Positions 1-6,020 of a DNA stretch of 6,427 nt are shown piece by piece; the stretch's first letter is position 1; each line of letters begins with the position of its first letter. The notes beneath the pieces were generated by a model, which saw only the letters and a list, made by a program, of their open reading frames with translations, was not told the origin of the DNA and searched no databases. This DNA is from Prevotellaceae bacterium (GTDB lineage: Bacteria > Bacteroidota > Bacteroidia > Bacteroidales > UBA932). The position numbers and the translations under genes were made by a program. The stretch is taken from contig JAIRMD010000234.1 of the NCBI GenBank assembly GCA_031258915.1, positions 1 through 6,427 on the forward strand, written 5' to 3'.

Positions 1-3000
1 CAAGCCCGAGGCGGCGACGGCGGCGGTGTCCGTGCCGTCGTACGCTTTTTCCATTACCGCGCCGCCCGTAACGCTAATTTTTTTCTTGATGATGCTAAAG
101 CTCCCTACTTCAATCCCTATTTCGTTGTGGGTGAGGTTGCCCGCGCCCTCAGGTACAAACACCTTCACCGTGTAGGTGCCCACGCTTATCGGATTCTTTT
201 CGCTGTCCCCCTGGTAGTACTTAACGGTCAGGTTTACTGCGCTGCCAAGGGTGTAAGGGCTCTTCATGCTAACTATCGCCGTTTTTGCCGCGCCGCTGTA
301 AACGGTGTCCTGCGGAGGCGCGTAGGTGAAGTGCTTCTTGTCAGGCGTTGCCTTCTTAATATGGAACAGTACGCTGTCCACAAAGGAGATGGTGTAATTT
401 CCGCTTGTATCCTTCAAGTTGCCCAGGCCAATCCTGAACGTGCCCACATCCTCTCCTGCGGTGCGGCTCAGCGAATCTTTGAGCGGCGACGAGATGCTGT
501 CGTCGCCTTTCCAGCCGGAAGCTTTGTACGTAAGCGGCGGGTCGCTCTGCTGCGGGTCGTATATTTTGTATAGGCCGCTCGTGGGCGTGACGGTCAGCGT
601 GGCGCGCGTGATGTTGGCAGCTATACCCGTCGGCTGCGGTAGGTCGTAGTTGCCCGAGTCTTTGCCCGTGAGCGTAAATGGCGGGTCGAACGTTATGGGT
701 ATTTGGTTGCCTACATTTTTGTTGCCAAAGACAGGGGCACCGTTCACCAGCGCTACAGTATCGCCGCTCACCACGTAGCCGGGCACCAGCGAGGGCTGCG
801 TCCCTGTGAACGGGGGGTTCCCGGCGGACGCGCTGTCGTTGTAAACCTTGCTGTTTACGACGACGTTCATCAGCTCAAGCACCTTTTTGCTGATGCTTAC
901 GCTGTCTGCCTTCATTGAGATGGTAAAGTGTTGGTTTACAGTGTCTTTGTTGTTGTTGTAGAGCAGCACGACCATGATGGTGTCAAACCCGTAGCGCCCC
1001 ACCTTGTAGTGGCCGGACGAGCTTTTGGCTGCGCCGTTCAGCACCAGGCTGCCGCTTAGCGTACAGCCTGCCGGGAGCGGGGTGGAGTTATCCGCGTAGG
1101 GGGTGAAGCAAATGCTGTCGTCTTGACCGTAGGTGATGTTTTGCATAGCCTTCGCGGCGCAGATGGTTAGGACCTCCTTCTTAACCTCCCACTTGGCGAA
1201 CAGCGTGGTGTCCTGCTTAACGGTGTCGGTCGCAAGATCCCACTCGGTCGTAAGCTCCTGGGTCGTGTACCAAGCAACAAACTCGTGGCCTAACCGTGTT
1301 GGGTTAGAGATAGAGCTCGGGAGCCCCCCCATCGGTGCGTCCTCCTTTACCGTAGCCTGGCTGGTGGAGGGGTTGCCGCCGTTGCTGTTGAAGGTAACGA
1401 TGCACTGCCCCCCTACCTTTACCGGTATATAGTGTGAGGCAAAGGTGTTGCTGTTGGCCGGACGGCGAATGTCGTACCACCCGGAGCCTATGGTTACGCT
1501 GTCGCTGGCTGTTGTCCAGCTGCCCCCACCGCTGCCCCCGATGCTGCTGTGCACGCGGTACTGAAAGTCCCCGCGAAGGTATATTTTCCCGTCGATGGTC
1601 GCGCCGCTGGTGTTAACGGTTGTTATGCTGTCAAGCGCGGGCGCGGGCGCTCGCCCCGTAATGGAGGAGGAAATCCCCGGCGCCGAGGCCGGGATGGGCG
1701 GGTTGACGCCTGCTCTGTGCACTAGGCGCACCCTAAACGTACTCTGACTGAGCGAGTCCAGGTAGCTCGTCAGCGAGTAGGGCGGCAAAACCGTACCCGT
1801 ATCCGTGCCGGCGGCCGCCGTTACCGTGTAGTCGCTTCCCTGCGCGCTGTTTATAAATTCCAGCTGCTCTTGCAAGTAGTTAACCGCAACCGTTTGGTCA
1901 AATACCGGCGTGGCGTAGGCCGTGTAGCCTGTAACGAGCATCGTTGGCTGCTCCGGCTCCAGATGGTTGCTGTTGCCAAGAGGCTTCACGCTAACCGGGT
2001 AAGCCGTGGCGGGAGTAAGGTTGTAGAACAAATACGTGAGTTCGCCGTAGAACTGAACCGTATCCGACCCCTGTCCCGCGAACGTTGAGCCTAAGTAGTA
2101 CGACAGCATCGCCCCCGACAGGGCTTGGGCGTTGGTCACATACAGCACTAACATGTTTTCGGTAGAGCTAATAATCCTGCCGGAAATGCCGGACATGTTC
2201 CAAGGTATACGGGCGACCTCCAGGACAACGGCAATGTACTGCACTGCGCCGTCGGCGTACGTTACCACCAGCGAGTCGGTGTACAAGCCGCTGGAAAGCC
2301 CGTTTTTGGGTATAATGGTATTGGTATCGTTGCGGACAAAACACTCACTCTCGTCTCTGGGTCTAACTACCGTAGTGCTATCCCTATGCGGATGAGTAGT
2401 CAGCACGAATGGTGAGCTGCTGCCTTTTTTGAGCTTTAAGTTTGCGTAGATGGTGTCGTTTTCGCTATAGTTAAAAATTTCAATCTTCTTCCTTTTGCTC
2501 TCGTCCACTTCCGTGCCGTACGCGTATGAGGGGAAGATTATCGATCTGACGATGTTTAGCCTATTGGAAATAACCACGCTGAGCGAAGCGGGCAGGCTGT
2601 CGGTGGCGGCATAGCGGAGATGGTAGGTCGTATCTAAGGATGCCGGATATGTGCTCCAGCAGGGGGAGACATCTGCGCTGCCAGAGCAGTCCTTGTGGAG
2701 TGAGGTCCACGTGTCGACGTCGACGGTGTCTGCTCTCAGCTCATAGTAGCTGGCGCTATCCGAGTGGGATATAAATGTTGTATCCGTGCCACCGCCGTCC
2801 GAAACAATTCTGATGCAAAAGTTTTCCGGCTCCGCCGGGCGCGCCGGGATCACGTCTATGCGGTAGGAAGAGGCAAAGTTATTATTAGGATCTTCTTCAT
2901 AATTAGCCATCGCGCGATACCCGAAGCGCACGCGGAAGCGTCTCTCCATCCAGCCTGGGTTCCAGCCGGCCTCCTCAAACGTCCAGTTATTCTTTCCATT

Positions 3001-3453
3001 ACTCTGCTGAGTCTCAATGTTCGTCCAGACCGGCGTTCCGCCTACCTGCATGAACTGCATCGTGTCGCACTTGTAGGTCTTATCCTGGATGGTGATTTTC
3101 TCATCCCTAAAATTAAAGATATAATCAGAGTCCCTCACCGGGGCCGCCGGGCGGTTCGGAATCGTCAGGGTAGTATCGGGGGATACCGACAGCCCCTCAT
3201 AGTCGTCCCATCCGTGCAGGGTGCGGTAGGTTATCGTGCCGTCGTCTTGAAGCGCTTCGAGCGAATCGAGAATGCTCATGGAGCCGTAAAATCGGTAGGC
3301 GGAGAGGTTCACCGGCCCGCCGCCGCTGCCGCTCTCCCAAACGGTATCGCTGCCCACAATCCACGTGGGGTCGTCGGCGGCCTGCAAGCTCCCCACCGAC
3401 AGCAAAAAAATAATGCCGGAAAGAATGCTGCTCTTGCGTAATGTGCTACTCAT
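1..3453 (-). CDS. Large secreted multidomain surface protein (Listeria-Bacteroides/YDG/MBG repeats), 3' end beyond the window
   Basis: One uninterrupted frame of 1151 codons starts at ATG 3453 and is still open at base 1. An in-frame TGA at 3469-3471 makes 3453 the first usable ATG. Residues 1-25 are a signal peptide: Arg/Lys near the start, hydrophobic ILSGIIFLLSV, and a likely cut near SLQAA. Visible modules, in order, are: ~98-205, a segment bracketed by IPNRPAAP and IPARPAEP; ~320-415, an Ig-like beta domain (KKIEIFNYSENDTIYANLKL to GLYTDSLVVTYADG); ~415-500, a fibronectin-III-like stretch; ~684-756, a Listeria-Bacteroides repeat (FNSNGG to LFAKWE); ~757-865, an MBG-like domain with ITYGQ; ~870-958, a YDG domain ending GNYDLPQPTG; ~958-1035, an MBG domain (DPPLTYKASGWKGDD, GNYTISF); ~1035-1120, another MBG-like domain (SVGTYTVKV); from ~1135, a second YDG domain (YDGTD). 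Such proteins are generally exported and cell-surface or secreted; adhesion is an inference. Sorting by the type IX system cannot be tested because the C-terminus is missing. There is no Shine-Dalgarno sequence, only an A-rich leader. Confidence 0.88.
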   Translation of the reverse strand, partial: MSSTLRKSSILSGIIFLLSVGSLQAADDPTWIVGSDTVWESGSGGGPVNLSAYRFYGSMSILDSLEALQDDGTITYRTLHGWDDYEGLSVSPDTTLTIPNRPAAPVRDSDYIFNFRDEKITIQDKTYKCDTMQFMQVGGTPVWTNIETQQSNGKNNWTFEEAGWNPGWMERRFRVRFGYRAMANYEEDPNNNFASSYRIDVIPARPAEPENFCIRIVSDGGGTDTTFISHSDSASYYELRADTVDVDTWTSLHKDCSGSADVSPCWSTYPASLDTTYHLRYAATDSLPASLSVVISNRLNIVRSIIFPSYAYGTEVDESKRKKIEIFNYSENDTIYANLKLKKGSSSPFVLTTHPHRDSTTVVRPRDESECFVRNDTNTIIPKNGLSSGLYTDSLVVTYADGAVQYIAVVLEVARIPWNMSGISGRIISSTENMLVLYVTNAQALSGAMLSYYLGSTFAGQGSDTVQFYGELTYLFYNLTPATAYPVSVKPLGNSNHLEPEQPTMLVTGYTAYATPVFDQTVAVNYLQEQLEFINSAQGSDYTVTAAAGTDTGTVLPPYSLTSYLDSLSQSTFRVRLVHRAGVNPPIPASAPGISSSITGRAPAPALDSITTVNTSGATIDGKIYLRGDFQYRVHSSIGGSGGGSWTTASDSVTIGSGWYDIRRPANSNTFASHYIPVKVGGQCIVTFNSNGGNPSTSQATVKEDAPMGGLPSSISNPTRLGHEFVAWYTTQELTTEWDLATDTVKQDTTLFAKWEVKKEVLTICAAKAMQNITYGQDDSICFTPYADNSTPLPAGCTLSGSLVLNGAAKSSSGHYKVGRYGFDTIMVVLLYNNNKDTVNQHFTISMKADSVSISKKVLELMNVVVNSKVYNDSASAGNPPFTGTQPSLVPGYVVSGDTVALVNGAPVFGNKNVGNQIPITFDPPFTLTGKDSGNYDLPQPTGIAANITRATLTVTPTSGLYKIYDPQQSDPPLTYKASGWKGDDSISSPLKDSLSRTAGEDVGTFRIGLGNLKDTSGNYTISFVDSVLFHIKKATPDKKHFTYAPPQDTVYSGAAKTAIVSMKSPYTLGSAVNLTVKYYQGDSEKNPISVGTYTVKVFVPEGAGNLTHNEIGIEVGSFSIIKKKISVTGGAVMEKAYDGTDTAAVAASGL

Positions 3454-3496
3454 CTCAGTATGTTTTTTTCACTATATATTATTATTATGTGCATTT

Positions 3497-3598
3497 CAAA
3501 CTCAAGCTTTCCACCCTGCGCAGACCTCACCGCCCATCCCCTCTCCTTCAGCACGTTTGAGCACCCTACCCCTACGGGGGACTGCCACTTTTGAACAA
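3497..3598 (-). repeat. Leader repeat, copy A
   Basis: This ~102-bp element resembles copy B at 5752-5857, in the same orientation. Both start (plus strand) with CAAACTCAAGCTT, then a C/T difference, then CCACC. Both carry CCCC-TAC-GGGG about 72-76 bases in, and both end with GCCACT then TG..CAA. The middle differs. Copy A's stem is only four GC pairs (3569-3572 with 3576-3579). It ends 44 bases before the surface-protein start codon, inside the predicted leader. Only two copies are visible, so whether it is a dispersed genomic repeat or a structured leader RNA is open. Confidence 0.6.
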
Positions 3599-3628
3599 TT
3601 AATCAACAAGCCGTAGAAATAATCGGAG

Positions 3629-3663
3629 CAAAAGTACATCTTTTTTTCGACATTCTGAGCAAA
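3629..3663 (-). promoter_or_regulatory. Predicted Bacteroidetes-type promoter for the surface-protein gene
   Basis: On the minus strand the -7 box TACTTTTG (3629-3636) fits TAnnTTTG, and TTTG (3660-3663) lies 23 bp upstream as the -33 element. Transcription would start around 3622-3625, giving a leader of about 170 nt that contains repeat copy A. The -33 element lies 30 bases beyond the kdsA stop codon, so the surface-protein gene probably has its own promoter. This is a motif match only. Confidence 0.55.
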
Positions 3664-3693
3664 CATTGCGTTAATTTGCATTAATTTTTTTTA

Positions 3694-4533
3694 TTAATAA
3701 TTTTTTTGCATTTTATCAATCCGTGCCGTCTGCAGCATGATCTCCGCCACTCCGCCGTATGTAAGCGAATTTGGGCCGTCGGAGAGGGCGCTTTCGGGCA
3801 GAGGGTGCGCCTCAAAGAAAATACCGGCCACGCCCACCGCCGCCGCAGCGCGCGCCAGCACGGGGGCTAAGGTCCTGTCGCCGCCGGTAGCGTTGCCCAG
3901 CGCTCCCGGCTTTTGCACCGAGTGGGTAGCGTCAAAAATCACGGGGTAGCCCAGCTGCTTCATGATGTGCAGCGCGCGCATGTCCACCACCAAATCGCCG
4001 TACCCAAAGCAGCTGCCGCGCTCGGTGAGCAGGATGCTGCGGTTGCCGGTAGATTCAATTTTCCGGATGACGTTTTCCATGCTTTGCGGCGCAAGGAACT
4101 GCCCTTTTTTTACGTTGACCACCCTGCCAGTTTCGGCGCAGGCCAGCAGCAGGTCTGTTTGCCGGCACAGGAATGCGGGTACTTGCAGCACGTCGGCAAC
4201 GGCGGCGCAGCGGGCGGCCTGCCAAGGCTCGTGCACATCAACCAGCGCAGGTATCCGCAGCTCCGACTTTGCGGCGGCGAGAATGCGCAGCCCCTCGTCC
4301 AGCCCGGGCCCCCGGTAGGCGTCTACAGCGCTGCGGTTGGCCTTGTCGAACGAGGCCTTGAGGATAAACGGCACCCCGTGGTCGTCCGCTATTTTTTTCA
4401 GCGCGCGCGCGGTTTCCATGTAGCCCGCCTCGCTCTCAATAATGCAGGGGCCGCCAACGTACACCAGCGGCAGCTCGTTAGAAATATTAATGCCTTGCAG
4501 GCTTACTGCTTTTTGCTCCATGGTATTATTCAT
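3694..4533 (-). CDS. kdsA: 3-deoxy-D-manno-octulosonate 8-phosphate synthase (Kdo-8-P synthase), metal-dependent type
   Basis: The enzyme condenses phosphoenolpyruvate with arabinose 5-phosphate to Kdo-8-phosphate in the cytoplasm, feeding the Kdo of lipopolysaccharide inner core. The 279 residues match the usual family length (about 265-285), so the gene is complete. Family motifs are in order: GGPCIIES (27-34), KASFDKANRS (59-68), DVHEPWQA (99-106), PAFLCRQTDL (119-128), VKKGQFLAP (141-149), TERGSCFGYGDLVVDMRAL (170-188), FDATHSVQKPG (200-210) and FFEAHPLPESALSDGPNSL (239-257). Cys30, His204, Glu241 and Asp252 occupy the four metal-ligand positions known from the Aquifex enzyme. The E. coli metal-independent enzyme has Asn in place of the Cys, so this copy should need a divalent metal. 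The start at 4533 is chosen because it overlaps the upstream mini-ORF stop; Met5 is an alternative. There is no strong ribosome-binding site, which suggests translational coupling. GC is much higher than in the DUF1016 gene upstream. Confidence 0.97.
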   Translation of the reverse strand: MNNTMEQKAVSLQGINISNELPLVYVGGPCIIESEAGYMETARALKKIADDHGVPFILKASFDKANRSAVDAYRGPGLDEGLRILAAAKSELRIPALVDVHEPWQAARCAAVADVLQVPAFLCRQTDLLLACAETGRVVNVKKGQFLAPQSMENVIRKIESTGNRSILLTERGSCFGYGDLVVDMRALHIMKQLGYPVIFDATHSVQKPGALGNATGGDRTLAPVLARAAAAVGVAGIFFEAHPLPESALSDGPNSLTYGGVAEIMLQTARIDKMQKNY

Positions 4534-4579
4534 TTTCTTCGTAATAGTAAGAATTGTCTTGCGGCGAACGTTGTTTCAT
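4526..4579 (-). CDS. 17-codon mini-ORF bridging the DUF1016 gene and kdsA
   Basis: The frame encodes MKQRSPQDNSYYYEENE and then TAA. Its ATG shares ATGA with the TGA stop of the DUF1016 gene. Its last codons (AATGAATAA) contain the kdsA ATG in another frame. A good Shine-Dalgarno sequence, AAAGGAG, lies seven bases before the start, while kdsA itself has only a weak GAAGAAA. It could be a translated coupling peptide passing ribosomes to kdsA. It could instead be the N-terminal stub of a lost small gene. The YYYEEN stretch faintly recalls the start of DUF5522-type Cys-rich small proteins, but seventeen residues cannot establish this. It could also be chance, although the two overlaps and the ribosome-binding site argue for translation. 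Confidence 0.45.
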   Translation of the reverse strand: MKQRSPQDNSYYYEENE

Positions 4580-5718
4580 TGGTTTTCTCCTTTCGTAATA
4601 GATAATTTGAGTATTGCTTTTTGCCGTTCAATTTCTTCTTCCAACTGTTTTTCGGTTGGCAGGTAATCTATGTATTGAGAGGCAAAAAGTTGTTTGTTCT
4701 CGTTCAAAACCGAATAGCGGGCTATGGTCTTGTCTGTTTCGGTGCATAATAAAATTCCGATTGTAGGGTTGTCTTTTTCGCCTTTTCTCAAATCGTCATA
4801 CATCCGTACATACATATCCAGCTGCCCGATGTCCTGATGCGTGATGGCGTGCGTTTTTAGCTCTACAATAACAAAGCAATTCAAAATATAGTTATAGAAA
4901 ACGATGTCGATGTAGAAATCGGCTGTTTCGGTGCGAATCAACTGTTGGCGAGCGACAAACGAAAATCCCTTGCCGAGTTCAAGGAGGAAATCTTGCATTT
5001 GGTCGATAATAGCCTGTTCCAGAATGCTTTCCGTATATCCTTTGTTTGCAGGCAATCCGAGAAATTCAAGCACGGAAGGATTTTTAATAAATTCGAGCTT
5101 GTCTTGCTGAAAGTCTGCTGTTTTGTCTTTCATCTCCTGTTCTACAATTTCCTTTGCCTGTGATGATAGCATTCGGCGGTAGTAAAGCGTTGAAATGTTG
5201 CGGTCGAGTGTGCGATACGACCACATTTGTTTTGCGGCTTCCTGCATATACCAGCTCCGAGCTTCCTCGTTTCGCACTCTCATCAGCCGTTCATAGTGCG
5301 ACCAACTCAACAGCGGTAAAGATGGTTTGGATTGGTCAGCCAAAGCCTGACTTATGGTCGCTTTCAATTCTGCCGGCACTGTCGGCATTTTCCAATTGCT
5401 CAATTCTGCCGACAGTGTCGGCAGAATCTGTATATCGCTGAATGACAGGTAAAACTGCTTGTATTTCCATAAACTTCTTTCTGAAAATCCCTTGCCAAAC
5501 TCGGCAGTCAATGTTTTTGAAGCGATTTCGATAATACGTTTGCCGTATTCGGCTCTTGCCTTGCCGTCCTGCTCCTGCAGGACTATTCTTTGTCCGATAA
5601 GCCAGTTTTGCCAGACTTGAGCAAAATTTACAGCGGAATAGGCAAACTGCCTTGACGAATTGACAATCTTTTTCAGGTCGGCAATAAACTGATCCTCTTG
5701 TATTTTTACTTTACTCAT
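4576..5718 (-). CDS. DUF1016/YhcG-family putative PD-(D/E)XK nuclease
   Basis: This 380-residue protein has the two-part YhcG architecture. The N-terminal DUF1016_N helical region spans ~8-185, with AEYGKRIIEIASKTLTAEFG, GFSERSLWKYKQFYLSF and LSWSHYERLMRV followed by EEARSWYMQEA. The C-terminal YhcG_C nuclease fold spans ~195-365. Candidate catalytic residues are Asp271 in YIDIVFY, Glu286 and Lys288 in VIVELK, and Gln299 in GQLDMYV. The family is predicted to cleave or bind nucleic acid, is sporadically distributed and is often found near restriction-modification or mobile DNA; its biological role is not settled. Residues 99-122 are a lineage-specific insertion of two 12-residue repeats (LPTLSAELSNWK, MPTVPAELKATI) between the N-terminal helices and LSWSHY. 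The start at 5718 is supported by a near-perfect ribosome-binding site. Its GC is lower than that of kdsA and dnaX, suggesting transfer. No restriction-modification partner is visible. Its stop overlaps the mini-ORF start, implying one transcript with kdsA. Confidence 0.92.
   Translation of the reverse strand: MSKVKIQEDQFIADLKKIVNSSRQFAYSAVNFAQVWQNWLIGQRIVLQEQDGKARAEYGKRIIEIASKTLTAEFGKGFSERSLWKYKQFYLSFSDIQILPTLSAELSNWKMPTVPAELKATISQALADQSKPSLPLLSWSHYERLMRVRNEEARSWYMQEAAKQMWSYRTLDRNISTLYYRRMLSSQAKEIVEQEMKDKTADFQQDKLEFIKNPSVLEFLGLPANKGYTESILEQAIIDQMQDFLLELGKGFSFVARQQLIRTETADFYIDIVFYNYILNCFVIVELKTHAITHQDIGQLDMYVRMYDDLRKGEKDNPTIGILLCTETDKTIARYSVLNENKQLFASQYIDYLPTEKQLEEEIERQKAILKLSITKGENQ
4587..4593 (-). 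promoter_or_regulatory. Shine-Dalgarno sequence for the mini-ORF
   Basis: AAAGGAG lies within the last codons of the DUF1016 gene, seven bases before the mini-ORF ATG at 4579, which is ideal spacing. It does not sit at a useful distance from the kdsA start (over 50 bases away), so it supports initiation at the mini-ORF rather than at kdsA. Confidence 0.5.
5364..5427. repeat. 36-bp tandem duplication with a 25-nt palindrome inside the DUF1016 gene
   Basis: Two 24-base copies (5364-5387 and 5400-5423) start 36 bp apart, exactly 12 codons, and differ at only two positions (TCAATTCTGCCG, then GCACTGT or ACAGTGT, then CGGCA). The right-hand copy lies in a near-perfect palindrome at 5403-5427: arm ATTCTGCCGACA, one central G, and the complementary arm. 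The frame is kept, giving the twin peptides LPTLSAELSNWK and MPTVPAELKATI. This resembles a palindromic element inserted into a tolerant linker of a protein. Confidence 0.75.
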
Positions 5719-5722
5719 CGTT

Positions 5723-5730
5723 ACCTCCTT
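5723..5730 (-). promoter_or_regulatory. Strong Shine-Dalgarno sequence of the DUF1016 gene
   Basis: AAGGAGGT ends four bases before the ATG at 5718 and is complementary to the end of 16S rRNA. It fixes the start codon. Such a strong site is unusual in Bacteroidetes and absent before dnaX and the surface-protein gene in this window, consistent with a gene of foreign origin. Confidence 0.75.
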
Positions 5731-5751
5731 CCAACCCCTTTCTCTATTTTA

Positions 5752-5857
5752 CAAACTCAAGCTTCCCACCTTCGGAAAATGTGGAAAACCGTGTATCACC
5801 CTCTATTGGCTGCGCCGAGCTCCGCTTCCCCTACGGGGAAGCGCCACTACTGCGCAA
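5752..5857 (-). repeat. Leader repeat, copy B
   Basis: This ~106-bp element is the counterpart of copy A (3497-3598). It has the same opening CAAACTCAAGCTT..CCACC, the same CCCC-TAC-GGGG core and the same closing GCCACT..TG..CAA, with a divergent middle. It ends 34 bases before the DUF1016 start codon and lies within the predicted leader, downstream of a TACCTTTG promoter, just as copy A lies downstream of TACTTTTG. The 302-base gap at 5719-6020 otherwise holds only the ribosome-binding site and the two promoters. Confidence 0.6.
5823..5843. other. Perfect 9-bp hairpin with 3-base loop in repeat copy B
   Basis: CGCTTCCCC, loop TAC, GGGGAAGCG pairs perfectly. In the minus-strand leader RNA it would form a very stable GC-rich stem more than 100 bases before the DUF1016 start. 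No T tract follows on either strand, so it is not a standard intrinsic terminator. Copy A keeps the loop and the inner four pairs only. Confidence 0.7.
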
Positions 5858-5910
5858 AACCTGCCCGCGTGCAGTATAACTTTGAATTTATATATCTCGT
5901 AAATTTTCAG

Positions 5911-5940
5911 CAAAGGTACAGCTATTTTCTAAATTAACAA
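5911..5940 (-). promoter_or_regulatory. Predicted Bacteroidetes-type promoter for DUF1016-mini-ORF-kdsA
   Basis: On the minus strand the -7 box TACCTTTG (5911-5918) matches TAnnTTTG, with TTG (5938-5940) 19 bp upstream. Transcription would begin near 5904, giving a leader of roughly 185 nt that contains repeat copy B and its hairpin. No other promoter is evident directly before kdsA, so this one probably drives kdsA too. Confidence 0.6.
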
Positions 5941-5964
5941 GAAAAGAAAACAAAAAATTATCCG

Positions 5965-5998
5965 TTTGTGCGTAATTGGGAATTAAATGCTAACTTTG
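5965..5998 (+). promoter_or_regulatory. Predicted Bacteroidetes-type promoter for dnaX
   Basis: The -7 box TAACTTTG (5991-5998) matches TAnnTTTG, and TTTG (5965-5968) lies 22 bp upstream. The expected start is around 6003-6006, leaving a short leader of about 15 nt before the dnaX ATG. It is divergent from the DUF1016 promoter and does not overlap it. Confidence 0.65.
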
Positions 5999-6020
5999 CG
6001 GCCACAATCACAGCATCATC

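Noticed and set aside
2764..3441. 225-codon plus-strand open frame
   Set aside because: It is antisense to the surface-protein frame, which has a signal peptide and recognisable domains. The frame is a by-product of GC-rich codons, and its product resembles no family I know.
3671..3692. TTAAT-TTGC-ATTAA followed by a T tract as a terminator
   Set aside because: The stem is five AT-only pairs, and the T tract follows it only on the plus strand, where no gene ends; kdsA is on the minus strand. I see no clear terminator for kdsA.
3913..4605. 230-codon plus-strand open frame over kdsA
   Set aside because: It is antisense to kdsA, whose protein carries every family motif; the antisense product has no recognisable features.
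3497..5857. CRISPR array or insertion sequence bounded by the two repeats
   Set aside because: There are only two degenerate copies, over 2 kb apart, with no regular spacers, no transposase and no terminal inverted repeats.
5877..5884. A second TAACTTTG on the plus strand as another dnaX promoter
   Set aside because: No TTG element is found 17-23 bp upstream, and the match at 5991-5998 is complete and better placed.
5698..5937. 79-codon plus-strand open frame in the divergent intergenic region
   Set aside because: It crosses the ribosome-binding site, repeat copy B, the hairpin and a promoter of the minus-strand unit, and has no ribosome-binding site or familiar sequence.
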